Assembly (NCBI GenBank): GCA_035578155.1
Contig: JAPWDM010000008.1
Span: forward strand, 2,366,001-2,430,000
Length of the DNA: 64,000 nt
Source: Brachynemurus nebulosus
Taxonomy: Eukaryota > Arthropoda > Insecta > Neuroptera > Myrmeleontidae
Direction: 5' to 3'
A program made the position numbers and the translations under genes. The notes below the pieces were generated by a model, which was not told where the DNA came from, did not search any database, and saw only the letters and a program-made list of their open reading frames with translations. Positions 21,858 to 32,297 of this stretch are shown here, piece by piece; the stretch's first letter is position 1, and each line of letters begins with the position of its first letter.

Positions 21858-23150
21858 TCATGGTTTTTCACCACTGTGAATTCTTTCATGTCTTTTTAAA
21901 TCATATCGACGAGTAAATGTTTTAGTACATATGTTACAAACGTATGGTTTTTCACCACTATGAATTTTTTCATGTGTTTGTAAATGTTGTTTTAGTTTAA
22001 ACGTTTTATAACATATGTTACATTCATATGGTTTTTCACCACTATGAATTCTTTTATGTGTTTGTAAATTATTAAATTGACTAAATCTCTTCATACATAT
22101 ATCACACTCATATGGTTTCACACCACTGTGAATTTTTTCATGTATTTTTAAGGTTTCTTTTCGATTAAATGTTTTAGTACATAAGTTACATTCATATGGT
22201 TTTTTACTACTGTGAATTTTTTCATGTATTTTTAAATTACTTAAAGTGGTAAATGTTTTAGTACATATGTTACATTCATACGGTCTTTCACCATTGTGTA
22301 TCCTTTCATGTATTTTTAAATTACCTAAAGTAGCAAATGTTTTAGAACACACATTACACTGATATGGTTTTTCGCCGCTATGGATTCTTTCATGTCTTTT
22401 TAAATCATATGGACGAATAAATGTTTTATTACATGTTTCACACTGAAATAGTTTTTTGCCAATACATTCAATTTTATTTTCTGTTAAGTCTGCCGAATAA
22501 TTTTTATCTATTTCCTCTTGTTCAATTTTAACTTCCGTGTGTAAACTGTTTAAATCGATCAAAGATTCACTCCCCTCCTAAAATACACTATAATAAGTAT
22601 TTTGATTAAAACATTTACATAATTCTAAAATTTATAATCTATATCTAGTACTTACCAGTTTTATGTTTTGCTCTTGTAAGTTCGCAAGGTGTTTTTGATC
22701 TGTCCAACTATTATTTTCTTGTGATAACTGAGTTGGTTCAAAAATTTTAGTTTCTCTCGATAATCCTAAACTGATCTCATTCACGTCATCTAACTCCACT
22801 TTAACATTAGATGGAAAGTAAATTTCATGAACTGGTTCATTCACTTCTTCTTTCTCGATTCTAATATCAGATGGAAAGTAAATTTCATGAATTGGTTCAC
22901 TCACTTCATCTTTCTCCACTTTAACATTAGATGGAAAGTAAATTTCATGAATTGGTTCATTCACTTCTTCTTTCTCCACTTTAATTTCAGATGGAAAATG
23001 AAATTCACAGGCTAGTTCATGAATTTCATCTTTTTCCACTTTAATTTCACATGTATGATCAGTTTCATGGACCGGTTCATTCACTTCATCTTTAATTTGC
23101 TCCACTTTAATTTTAAATGTATGAAAACTTTCATGGACCGATTTCTCCAT
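21858..23150 (-). CDS. Clan A zinc-finger gene A4, two exons, seven fingers
   Basis: Exon 1 is 22656-23150 (165 codons) and exon 2 is 21858-22577. The intron 22578-22655 (78 bp) has GTAAGTAC/TTTTAG ends, phase 0; total ~404 residues. Exon 1 carries six acidic repeats, the most in the window: IKVE, IKVE, IKVE, VKVE, IRIE (lysine lost) and VKVE. Repeats 3-6 differ by few bases, so they look recently expanded. Exon 2 has LHTEVKIE and seven fingers. The protein stops inside an eighth linker (HSGEKP then stop), where other members continue with Tyr and a zinc knuckle. The 3' flank resembles those of A3 and of the pseudogene at 5065. Probable nuclear DNA-binding regulator. Confidence 0.9.
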
Positions 23151-23280
23151 TTTAAATTTCTGTTTTATTCATGGTTTTATTATACAAAAATTAAACAATA
23201 TTTAAAACCCCTGACCTAACTACAAAAAATGTTTATGACAGCTTACATGGCTTACATTTCGTGAACTTCGTCACCATAGA
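23151..23280 (-). promoter_or_regulatory. Conserved 5' flank of A4
   Basis: Carries TTTTATTATAC, AAACAATAT, AAAACCCCTGACCTAACTAC, GTTTATGACAG and TTTCGTGAAC in the same order as A2, A3 and the split flank of A1. Its distal end runs into a three-unit CATAGTGGC tandem (23280-23305). Confidence 0.45.
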
Positions 23281-23305
23281 GCATAGTGGCCATAGTGGCC
23301 ATAGT

Positions 23306-23558
23306 GGTGAGACGAATATATTAGTATTCGTTAAGATATCACTAATATTTACAGATATTAGATATGTTAGATATTACTAATATCAGATATTCAGATGTTA
23401 TAATACAACGATATTATCATCGAATGGGAATATGAACGAAAAAAAGTAATAGTATGAATATATCAACAATATTATAATATATTAGTATAAATATAGCAAC
23501 ATATTAGTAAAGTAACGAAAACGATATGTATGTACATGCATAATTATATTAGGTTTGT
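23306..23558. other. AT-rich simple sequence
   Basis: Runs of ATATTAGTA/GATATTAGATAT words; similar text recurs at 25330-25580. No gene. Confidence 0.5.
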
Positions 23559-24646
23559 TCGTGCAACCAATTTCAAACTAATTAGTGATTTTTCAAACTA
23601 TGACTACTGCGCATGTTCAACAACAAACTAGTTTCAAATTATTTTGACGCTCGAACGGTGAATTCGAGATTTAGGTTTAATTAAGAACCACCAGATGTCA
23701 CTCTAATCGTGTCCGGCATGTCTTGGAATCACGGGCCTCATAGATGTCATACATATTTTATAGTGGTTATAGACTAATAAGGTTATAAAAGATTGACATT
23801 TTACGTAACTTAACAATTATGCTCTTGGTTATTAACATATTTGCAAAATATCCAAAGAAATATTAAAACATTTAATTGCATTTAATTTTCCATTCCAATA
23901 AGCACATTTAATTTTCCATTTCCACCCAACTAATGTTTTAAATATTCACTAAGCTGAAAATGTTCTGCTAGACTTTCAGCTACACGTCTATTTATTTTGA
24001 AATGCTCAATAAATTCTTTATTATTATATAACTGAATAGTACTTTCAAAGTAATTTTCATTTTTCGATCGAATTCTATTAATTTCAAAATCAAATAAATC
24101 ATCATCGCTCGAATTAAACAAATCATTGGAACTAAACGTATTGGAGCTGGATGATCTTTCATTCATTTTGTACAATAAGAGAAAGAAAAACTAATGAAAA
24201 ATATTATGGTGAATTAATTTCTTCTCTCTAAACGATAAAATATATATAAAAGGGCATATTAAAACTGTATTTAAATATGAATATTTCTTTTTAAAATTTA
24301 TTTATCTGTACCTAGTAAAAAAATATTTCAAAAAAATTTCACAAGAAAAAATAACTGAAATAAAAGTTCCCTAACAATACATCTAACTTAACAGACAATA
24401 AAACATTTAAATTTTAAACAGTAATATATTTGAGATCTACTGCGCAAGTACAATCCGACAAATTTGTTAAAAGTTTGTGAATTTTTCTTGCTGTCGTGTA
24501 TTAGTTCGAAATTTAATTTTTAAGCTGCTAGAACATTAGATTTGCAATCAAATCACAAATTTAGTTTTGCTCGAACGCTCATTTAACAAATACGCATACT
24601 CCGTACAGTTTTGTACTTTCAAAACTGTTGCACGAACAAAGCTATT
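23559..24646. mobile_element. Internally deleted PIF/Harbinger-like element
   Basis: Termini GGTTTGTTCGTGCAAC (left) and the complement of GCTTTGTTCGTGCAAC (right) bracket a single coding fragment (23930-24175). No DDE nuclease exon is present between the ends. The target duplication is unclear (TTA-rich on both sides). Family assignment rests mainly on the encoded fragment. Confidence 0.55.
23930..24175 (-). CDS. Short ORF like a Harbinger transposase N-terminus
   Basis: 81 residues: a serine-rich acidic start, then a helical segment containing NNKEFIEHFKINRRVAESL. A motif of the form FxxHFrxxrxxVexL precedes the nuclease domain in many HARBI1-like proteins. The catalytic part is missing, so this alone cannot transpose. 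It may be a first exon retained in a deleted element, or a functional small protein; I favour a relic. Recognition is by pattern only. Confidence 0.4.
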   Translation of the reverse strand: MYKMNERSSSSNTFSSNDLFNSSDDDLFDFEINRIRSKNENYFESTIQLYNNKEFIEHFKINRRVAESLAEHFQLSEYLKH

Positions 24647-25582
24647 ATGTATTGTATTCTGTGAACGATATAAAAACCAATACATACACACAAGCACACA
24701 CCGACACACCTAACATACAAATATAACTCGTATACCCCGTATACAACCCCAGTTCTTAGCAAAGGGAGATAACTATATTAAACTAAGGTAATGTACGAAT
24801 GAGATAAATATATGTAAAAATACATATATGTGTGATGATTTTTCTTGATTTCGATGAATCGTTGATTTTTGCCTTTTAATTTTGTTAAGTAATTAATAAA
24901 TGAATTAAAGTTACAGGGGAAAAATTAATTTTGTATCCATTATAATACTTCATTAAAAAAAAATCTTAATAGAACAGCTACTGGATTTATTAAAAAAATA
25001 TCTAGATATTATTGACTATTACATTACACAAAATGTTAAATCCTTTTTCCATTTAGGCAAAGAAATTCAAAATTTAATTCTAAGTTGTTACTAGAGATCT
25101 TTGGTTAAACCTCAAGGCTACAAGAATTTATTTATAAAATTACCTAATGTAAGGCATTTTATACTCATAAAATTTTACGTAAATCCATCAAACTTACACC
25201 CCCTGTTCAATCTTGATAAAATTTTTTAACCAAAAAATTTGTATTTGTTGAATTTAAAAAAAAATTATTTGTTGAAAATACGTTATAAGCATTATGTACA
25301 TATAGGTATTTATGATATTAAGTACATATTATATTCATACGAATCTAACGAATACGTACATATCTACAACACAATATTATGTATTAGCAAGTATTAGTTA
25401 AGGAATACATATCATACGATATGTACCATATCTAAAATATCTACGATATCTACCATATCTATAATATTATTAGGTATTAGTATAGAATACAGATATTAGT
25501 AATATTTGGTACATATCGCTTAAGATATTATAATACCGTCAAACGAATATATTCATATTAGGTAATATTCATAAATATTGTT
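24647..25582. other. AT-rich non-coding spacer
   Basis: No gene. 25320-25580 is simple ATATTAGTA-type sequence as at 23306. Confidence 0.4.
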
Positions 25583-26397
25583 ACGTTCTGTAGAACGTTT
25601 TGAGAATTTTAAAAAAATTGTTAATTTCCTAAATTAATTTTATTGAACTTTTTGTTGCCTCTAACTGTACCTTTGCTGTACCTTTTTGTTGACACCAACT
25701 GTACATTGTGTGTGTCGCACTTATGTCAATTTTTTTTTTGTGTGTTGGTATTACGACTGTAATGCAATTTTCGCGCTAAATTAGCTTATATATACCAGCT
25801 GTTCCCTTGCGACATTCTCATTTCAATTTGATATTTTTTTTTAATGTAATTACGACCGGACTTCTGTAATACAGGTACGTTTAAATTATATTTTCTATAT
25901 TTTTCCATTATTGTAATAATGAAATTGATTTTAACATGTAAAATTTTGGTCACATGTAGTTTGAAGGTTATATGTTGAATTCAAACCTTTAAAATTACAT
26001 GTGATCAAAAGCTTACTTGTTAAATCCAATTACATTATTGCAATAATTGAAATAAGAAAAACACATTAAAAGAATTATTTTAACATACCTGTTATCACAG
26101 AAGTTCGACCGGATTACGGATAATGTAAAATAAAAAAGAGAATTTGACATCACATTTCAACCTGTATTTATAGATAGTTTTGCCTCCAAAACCAACTACC
26201 TATCCTTTACACGGGCAGTAACGCCAACTTAAAATAAATAAATTTGACACAACCCAAAGTACAGTTGGTGTCAACAAAAAGGTACAGCAAAGGTACAGTT
26301 AGAGGCAACAAAAATTCCAATAAAATTAATTTAGGAAATTAACAATTTTTTAAAATTTTCAAAACGTTCTACAGAACGTAACAATATTCGTATTAAC
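25583..26397. mobile_element. 815-bp palindromic DNA element
   Basis: Arms of ~130 bp begin TGTTACGTTCTGTAGAACG and are nearly perfectly inverted at the right end. A second inner inverted pair (GACCGGACTTCTGT... / ...ACAGAAGTTCGACCGG) spans ~25853-26112. Each terminus is itself a palindrome (CGTTCTGTAGAACG). AATATT flanks both ends but is self-complementary, so the target duplication is uncertain. No ORF above 60 codons. Confidence 0.7.
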
Positions 26398-26844
26398 CCA
26401 TCACTAATAGAGCACTAGAGATAACATACCTATCTCTATACTAGTGTAACCAGTAAGAGATACAAAATATGTTGTATATGTGCACGGTGTTTACTTTGTA
26501 TTTGTGCGGTAAACTGTGTTGGTGTGAGTAATCGAAGATGGTGGTGGCTGTCACGTGACCCTGCTTCGCATACATATGTGTGATACTACAACGCTACGTG
26601 TGGGGGTTCTACAATGCTAACAACAATCAAATCCATTGTTGTTTGACTGACCTACACTCAGCGACTGCTACTGAGACAGTAAATTTTTAGTAGCCTAATG
26701 TGCACAGAAATGCACACTGCAGATTACACGATAGAGATAGTTGCTGTACCTCTGTACTCTGGGTTTGTCACAGAACAGTTTAAGCTTTTATGACAGCGTT
26801 GCCAATAGCGCTTGTTAAAAAAACCGTACGATAGCCAAAGAAAA
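26398..26844. other. Non-coding spacer
   Basis: Nothing recognised. Confidence 0.35.
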
Positions 26845-27720
26845 TGTGTCTTCGTCAGAAAATATTGTCACGAAACACATCGTAACGGATCGTACGGTAA
26901 GGCTTGTCGTCCATTGGTTGCGGAAAACTGCGATATCTGATTCAGACAATTATGTACGCACGTTAAATACGCATGTTAGCTTAATATATTCAGTTTTAAT
27001 ATTTTTTAACGAAAATTAAACGTGTCCGAAAATTTTTATCTACTTTTTTACTTGTTTTACTCGCAAATCAATCAAGAAAAACAGAAAAAAAAACTACAAA
27101 ATTTCGTTGGCACTTAATTTGGGAAATTGCCGAAAAAATATTTAATGTGCGTTAACTTTTTTAACACTATGAGGCCCGAGCACTTTCATAGTAAATTTCC
27201 CCGGAAGCCGGCAATATTTAAAAAAAAAAAAAAAACTATATAAACAAATACATAAAATTCAAAAACACAACACAGTTCCATACTTATGTATGTGTAAAAC
27301 TGTAAACAGACGTACTACGTGATACGTACATACATACTACATACTTATACACTGGCATTCAAATCAATTTTATTTAAAAATATAAATTATATTTTTATGT
27401 ATTTTTTGTTTATCTTAAAATTTTTTATACATAGAAACCAACAGAGTAGTGTTTGTTGGTATGTATGTGTTTGTGTCAATGGGAACACATCCGTGTGATG
27501 AAGAATGATAAACATGATAAACATCGCACACATAATGAATAATCAACTAATCAATTAAGCATTGATCGCAGTCGGCCTCTGGGGAAGTTTTGTTTGGTTT
27601 CGGATGCCGAAGCCGTGGGACTGAAAGTGTTAATTAGAACCCTTTAGTTTGTAACGGTGCAGTACAAGCTCCGTTTGCTAACGTTAGCCCAACAAAATTT
27701 TCTGGCGAACGCCCATATTA
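26845..27720. mobile_element. Foldback family E1 copy carrying a nested insertion
   Basis: The left arm (TCGTCAGAAAATATTGTCACG, 26850) and right arm (GTTTGTAACGGTGC ... AAATTTTCTGGCGAACGCC, 27650-27715) are E1 termini. The middle is enlarged by the TTAA-flanked element at 27165-27629. It ends ~140 bp before the start of B1. Confidence 0.55.
27165..27629. mobile_element. piggyBac-like MITE, copy 1
   Basis: CACTATGAGGCCC at the left and the complement of CACTTTCAGTCCC at the right, with TTAA on both sides (27161-27164, 27630-27633). A second copy is at 33928-34402, sharing TTCCCCGGAAGCCG and TTTCGGATGCCGAAGCC. Confidence 0.75.
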
Positions 27721-27783
27721 GTAATCTGGCAGTCCTGCCAACATAAAATATATCTTCTTATAAATGTAAAATAAAATATCTAC

Positions 27784-27859
27784 GCCATTTAAAACGCCTA
27801 AACGTCAGCTCTTGTCAAAACGATCAAACATACACAATTAAACTTTTTTGGGGGAAAAA
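27784..27859 (+). promoter_or_regulatory. Conserved 5' flank of B1
   Basis: GCCATTTAAAACGCCTAAACG, AAAACGATCAAA and TACACAATTAAA recur in order above pseudogene B2. Probably 5' UTR or promoter; conservation is the only evidence. Confidence 0.4.
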
Positions 27860-29686
27860 ATGGAAAATAAAGATTATACTTCAGCGACTGATTCATTTAC
27901 TGTTAAAATAAAAGTGGAAGAGAATTCAGAGGATGCAGACAACTCTTTTTCAAATATAACAAAAATGGAGGTACCTGAATCTTCATGTCATGAAAATGAA
28001 ATAAAAGTGAAATCGGAAGAAAGCAATTCTGATATTTTATTAAGAAGTTTACATACCGAAATTAAGTTAGAAGATGACGAAGAGAACATTTTAACAGAAG
28101 ACAGTGTTTTTTATAGTGAAAGTTCTGAAAATAATTTTAACGCACAGAGTACAACTGAGCAAAATAGTTTAACGAGTTTAGAGGAGACTGGAATCAGTGA
28201 AAAACTATCCACGTCAAGCAATTTGAAAAGTGATGAAAAAATAAATAGTGATAAGAAGTCATTCAAATGTAATGTATGTTTTAAAACATTTTCTCGGTCA
28301 AGTCATTTAAAAACACACAAAAAAACACATACAGGAGAAAAACCGTTCAAATGTGATATATGTTTTAAAACATTTTCTGATCAATCTACTTTACGGAAAC
28401 ATGAAAGAACACATACAGGAGAGAAACCATTCAAGTGTAATATATGTTTTAAAACATTTTCTACGTCAGGCAATTTGAAGTTACATGAAAGAACACATAC
28501 AGGAGAAAAACCATTCAAATGTAATGTATGTTTTAGAACATTTTCGCAGAAACAGCATTTAAAAACACATGAAACAGTACATACGGGAGAAAAACCATTC
28601 AAATGTGATATATGCTTTAAAACATTTGGTCAGTCAAGTAATTTGAAATTGCATGAAAGAACACATTCAGGAGAAAAACCATTCAAGTGTGATGTATGTT
28701 TTAAAACATTTTTTTATTTAAGTCATTTGAAGAATCATAAAAGAACACATACAGGAGAAAAACCATTCAAGTGTGATGTATGTTTTAAAACATTTTTTTA
28801 TTTAAGTCATTTGAAGAATCATAAAAGAACACATACAGGAGAAAAACCATTCAAATGTGATGTATGTTTTAAAACATTTTCACAGTCAATTAGTTTAAAA
28901 TTACATGAAAGAACACACACAGGAGAAAAACCATTCAAATGTGATATATGTTTTAAAACATGTACAACTTCAAGCGATTTAAAAAAACATGAAAGGATAC
29001 ATACAGGAGAAAAACCATTCCAATGTAACATATGTTTTAAAACATTTTCTTATTCAAATAGTTTGAAAGATCATAAAAGAACACATACAGGAGAAAACCC
29101 ATTCAAATGTGATATATGTTCTAAAACATGTACTACTGCAGGCAATTTAAAAAAACATGAACGGACACATACAGGAGAAAAACCATTCAAATGTGATATA
29201 TGTTTTAAAACATTTCCTGATTCATCTACTTTACGAAGACATAAAAGAACACATACAGGAGAAAAACCATTCAAATGTAATGTATGTTTTAAAACATTTC
29301 CTCAGTCAAATCATTTAAAAAGACATGAAAGAACGCATACAGGAGAAAAACCATTCAAATGTGATGTATGTTTTAAAACATTTTCTCAGTCAAATCATTT
29401 GAGACAACATGAAAGAACACATACAGGAGAAAAACCATTCAAATGTAATGTATGTTTTAAAACATTTCCTCAGTCAAAACATTTAAAAAGACATGAAAGA
29501 ACGCATACAAGAGAAAAACCATTCAAATGTAATGTATGTTTTAAAACATTTTCTCAGTCAAATCATTTGAGACAACATGAAAGAACACATACAGGAGAAA
29601 AACCATTCAGATGTGATATATGTAGTAAAACATTTTCTCAGTTAAGTACTTTAAAAAGGCATGAAAAAACGCATACACAAAAATAA
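27860..29686 (+). CDS. Clan B zinc-finger gene B1, single exon, seventeen fingers
   Basis: 608 residues from the MENK methionine, the start shared by the clan. Residues ~1-135 are acidic with IKVE, TKME and IKLE (in LHTEIKLEDDE). Seventeen fingers follow with near-invariant HTGEKPFKC linkers. Helix residues (-1,2,3,6) run RSHT, DSTK, TGNL, QQHT, QSNL, YSHN, YSHN, QISL, TSDK, YNSD, TGNK, DSTR, QNHR, QNHQ, QKHR, QNHQ, QSTR. Fingers 6 and 7 are identical, and the pair 13-14 is repeated as 15-16. Fingers 9 and 11 have Cys in place of the core Phe. No intron interrupts it. After the stop, the 3' UTR still encodes a decayed eighteenth knuckle (PFTCNICF). Probable nuclear DNA-binding protein with a long target site. 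Confidence 0.92.
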   Translation: MENKDYTSATDSFTVKIKVEENSEDADNSFSNITKMEVPESSCHENEIKVKSEESNSDILLRSLHTEIKLEDDEENILTEDSVFYSESSENNFNAQSTTEQNSLTSLEETGISEKLSTSSNLKSDEKINSDKKSFKCNVCFKTFSRSSHLKTHKKTHTGEKPFKCDICFKTFSDQSTLRKHERTHTGEKPFKCNICFKTFSTSGNLKLHERTHTGEKPFKCNVCFRTFSQKQHLKTHETVHTGEKPFKCDICFKTFGQSSNLKLHERTHSGEKPFKCDVCFKTFFYLSHLKNHKRTHTGEKPFKCDVCFKTFFYLSHLKNHKRTHTGEKPFKCDVCFKTFSQSISLKLHERTHTGEKPFKCDICFKTCTTSSDLKKHERIHTGEKPFQCNICFKTFSYSNSLKDHKRTHTGENPFKCDICSKTCTTAGNLKKHERTHTGEKPFKCDICFKTFPDSSTLRRHKRTHTGEKPFKCNVCFKTFPQSNHLKRHERTHTGEKPFKCDVCFKTFSQSNHLRQHERTHTGEKPFKCNVCFKTFPQSKHLKRHERTHTREKPFKCNVCFKTFSQSNHLRQHERTHTGEKPFRCDICSKTFSQLSTLKRHEKTHTQK

Positions 29687-29740
29687 CCTTTCACATGTAA
29701 CATATGTTTTTAAAAACTTCCTGTGTCAGACATTTGTAAT

Positions 29741-29746
29741 AATAAA
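29741..29746 (+). terminator. Polyadenylation signal of B1
   Basis: AATAAA lies 55 bases after the stop, followed by a T-rich stretch. Canonical hexamer at a sensible distance; usage not provable here. Confidence 0.5.
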
Positions 29747-30305
29747 CTATTTTTTGTAAGAAAAAAAAAATTGACTTTCTTGTTATAAATTATCCGTATT
29801 TTTCATATAAACTAAAATATCCTTCTCGCTTCATCCTGCATAACATAGCGAATTTTCCAAGATTTATTTTTGAAAAAATAACTTGCTTGATAAGGTGAAT
29901 ATATACTTCAGTTCAAAAAATAAAATTTAATAAGAATACGGTTTTAGCGGTTTTATGTCAGCTTTTTTTCGAAATTTTCTTTCTTTAAAAACAATTTACA
30001 ATTAAAAAAAAAGATTTTAATTTTTCAAAATTACAATACGTATGTACATTGAATCAAAATACACTGTGCTTTCGATAGAAAATAGTATATTGTGCAATAA
30101 GGGCCGGAAACTGTCGATTGCCCCCGAGAGCGAAGTTGAGCGCACGATTGTAGTGAGTGCACTCATTCGTTCGAGTCCCGATTACCGCATAAAAAAAGTT
30201 TCATCGAAAATACATAACTCAAAACCTCACAATTTCAATAGAAGTTGCTTTTCGAAACAAGATAAAGCCTTAATTTATACGTAGAAACATTTTATTTCAT
30301 TTTTA
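29747..30305. other. Non-coding spacer
   Basis: Contains GTTCGAGTCCCG at ~30170, a B-box-like word, but no cloverleaf around it. No gene supported. Confidence 0.35.
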
Positions 30306-30368
30306 TGTCATCGAAGATGACATTATTATGTCATCGAAGATGACATTATTATGTCATCGAAGATGACA
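30306..30368. repeat. Tandem array of a 17-bp palindrome
   Basis: TGTCATCGAAGATGACA occurs three times, exactly, with TTATTA spacers (23-bp period). Degenerate forms end the dispersed repeats at 1509-1732 and 3956-4138. Confidence 0.85.
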
Positions 30369-31018
30369 TATTAACCGATTCAGTGCCATTGGCATGTTAA
30401 CATGCCAAAGGAAACAAAGAGAGAAATATATGTGACAATAAAAGACAACACTATCTTTTTAAAGTCGTCAGCAATGGATAGTGCAAGTCATAAATTATCC
30501 TGTCAAAATTGCCGAAAAAACGTATCCTCATAAATTTAAGAATTTTGACATTTTTATTTAAACAACATCGAAACTGTTTAGATTGAAAAATATTGTTTCT
30601 CATTTAGTTTTATAAAATTTTATTAGAAGTACACTGAAAATCCACGCTAGGATTACTTTTCTAATAAAAGTTTGTTCCAGGTAAATGTTAAGTTAATGAA
30701 ATTGATGCCTTTGTAATTGCCCACCTTGATTTAAAATGAAGTAATAATAATAAAAAAAATATATATTGTTAATAATTTAATATTTTTAAATATTTAGAAA
30801 CTCATATAAAAGTTGTTTATGATTTATTAAATGTGTTAACATTAATTGGATTTATAGTGTACTAGGACATTGTTTATATTATTGTTTTTCCCACGATTCG
30901 ACCAGCAGAGCTATAAAAATACACACGCCACAAGAGTATACAGGAGTTAATGCAAACATAATATATGTAGTTATATTATACATACATAATATGTATGCGC
31001 CTTATAAAGTCAGTGTTA
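30369..31018. other. Non-coding spacer
   Basis: Nothing recognised. Confidence 0.35.
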
Positions 31019-31410
31019 TATGGGCGATTCTGGCGTGACGCACGGGACATTTTTGCAACAAAAACATTTTTTCATAAAAAATGCAATTAATAATAAACAA
31101 AACAGAATGTTTAAAATACGCAGAAAATGAATTAAAATTTTTGAGAGCATTTTCTAATTTTCATCTGCAGTCCAGTACTCAAGATATAAGGCATAAACTC
31201 ACGTGACGCACGGGATATCGTACAAAACGAAGCTTATGTCTTATATTTGGAGTACTGCATTTCAGTTATAAATTAAAATATGCTCAAAAAATTTTGATCC
31301 AGTTGCCTCATGTTATAAACTTTTTGTTTTGTTTATTATTAACTTCATTTTTTTTTAAAAAATGTTTTTGTTGCAAAAATGTCCCGTGCGTCACGCGAGA
31401 ATCGCCCATA
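31019..31410. mobile_element. Foldback MITE, ~390 bp
   Basis: Termini TGGGCGATTCTGGCGTGACG / complement, with near-perfect arms of ~90 bp including GCACGGGACATTTTTGCAAC. TATA flanks both ends. An internal CACGTGACGCACGGGATATC repeats part of the terminus. No ORF. Confidence 0.75.
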
Positions 31411-31837
31411 TATTATAATTTGTAAAATTATGAATAGATACGCAAAATATTATGAACGCACACAATGTGGAAATGTGGAATTATAAGAATAATAGATAAT
31501 GGTTTCTTATTTGTTTTACTTAAGTATTTGTAGAATAAATTTTACTTAATGAATATCATAAAATACAAAAACTTACATTGGAAATAATATTAAAAAAAAT
31601 TATTAAATGTTCGAAGTGTTAGTTTAATACTGCCTTTACTATAAAATAATACGAATAATGCTATGCGTATTTGCGTATCAATTTATCATTTTATGAAATA
31701 AGAAAATAAAAATCTTAAAATTAAATAAGTATGCATTTTATATGATATACATATAAACAATTTTCTGTTTCTTTTTATGTTTACACATTCTCTCTTTTAC
31801 AACATATTTTTATTCGGCAGGGAAAAGATTAATATCG
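31411..31837. other. AT-rich spacer
   Basis: Nothing recognised. Confidence 0.35.
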
Positions 31838-32000
31838 TTGTGTGACTGAATAATTATGGAGTTGTACATTCATATTGAATAAACGCAAGAGGGCTGTGGA
31901 GTTAGCAACTATAGAGTTAACAGAAAATCATAAATTAACACTTTCACTGAGATGACATTACTTAGTGCGTGTCAAAAACACGCATTTGACGAATTTTTAT
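31838..32000. repeat. Dispersed ~200-bp repeat, copy c (inverted)
   Basis: Reverse-complement match to 3956-4138 (GAATAAACGCAAGAGGGCTG, TAGTGCGTGTCAAAAACACGC), lacking the TGTCATC hairpin end. Confidence 0.6.
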
Positions 32001-32297
32001 TATATTATGGAAATTTTGAAAAATACAACTGTAAAAAAATTAAATGATGCTTAAATGCTTAAAAGCCGTTAAAAAGTATTTTTATCAAAGAAAGTTATTA
32101 TAGCAAATGTTTAAGTTTCTTACTGTCTCTTGATTTTGATTCATATTGTGCAATTTATTGGCCATTTTTTTAAAAACCGTATAAAAAAGGTTTAGTTCCA
32201 TACGAATAATTTAAAATACTTTTTAAAAATTAGTCAATTACCCAACTGATAGATTTTCTGTCAACTAAAGTCTAGTTCTTATGTAATTTATTTCTGC

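Noticed and set aside
22827..23219. Plus-strand ORFs over exon 1 of A4 (and 16101-16364 over A3), rich in HFNF and MNWF repeats
   Set aside because: Antisense shadows of the acidic repeat; no start context, no conservation as protein.
28381..29274. Minus-strand ORFs with repeated NGFSPVC... opposite B1 (and similar plus-strand ORFs opposite B5 and B6)
   Set aside because: They are the antisense reading of the finger linkers (HTGEKPF), open only because the finger repeat has no stops in that frame.
30100..30195. Possible tRNA or tRNA-derived SINE around GTTCGAGTCCCG
   Set aside because: A B-box-like word is present, but I could not fold acceptor, D and anticodon arms around it and saw no A box at the right distance.
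30306..30368. CRISPR-like array
   Set aside because: Only three 17-bp palindromes with identical 6-bp spacers; no unique spacers, no cas genes, eukaryotic context.
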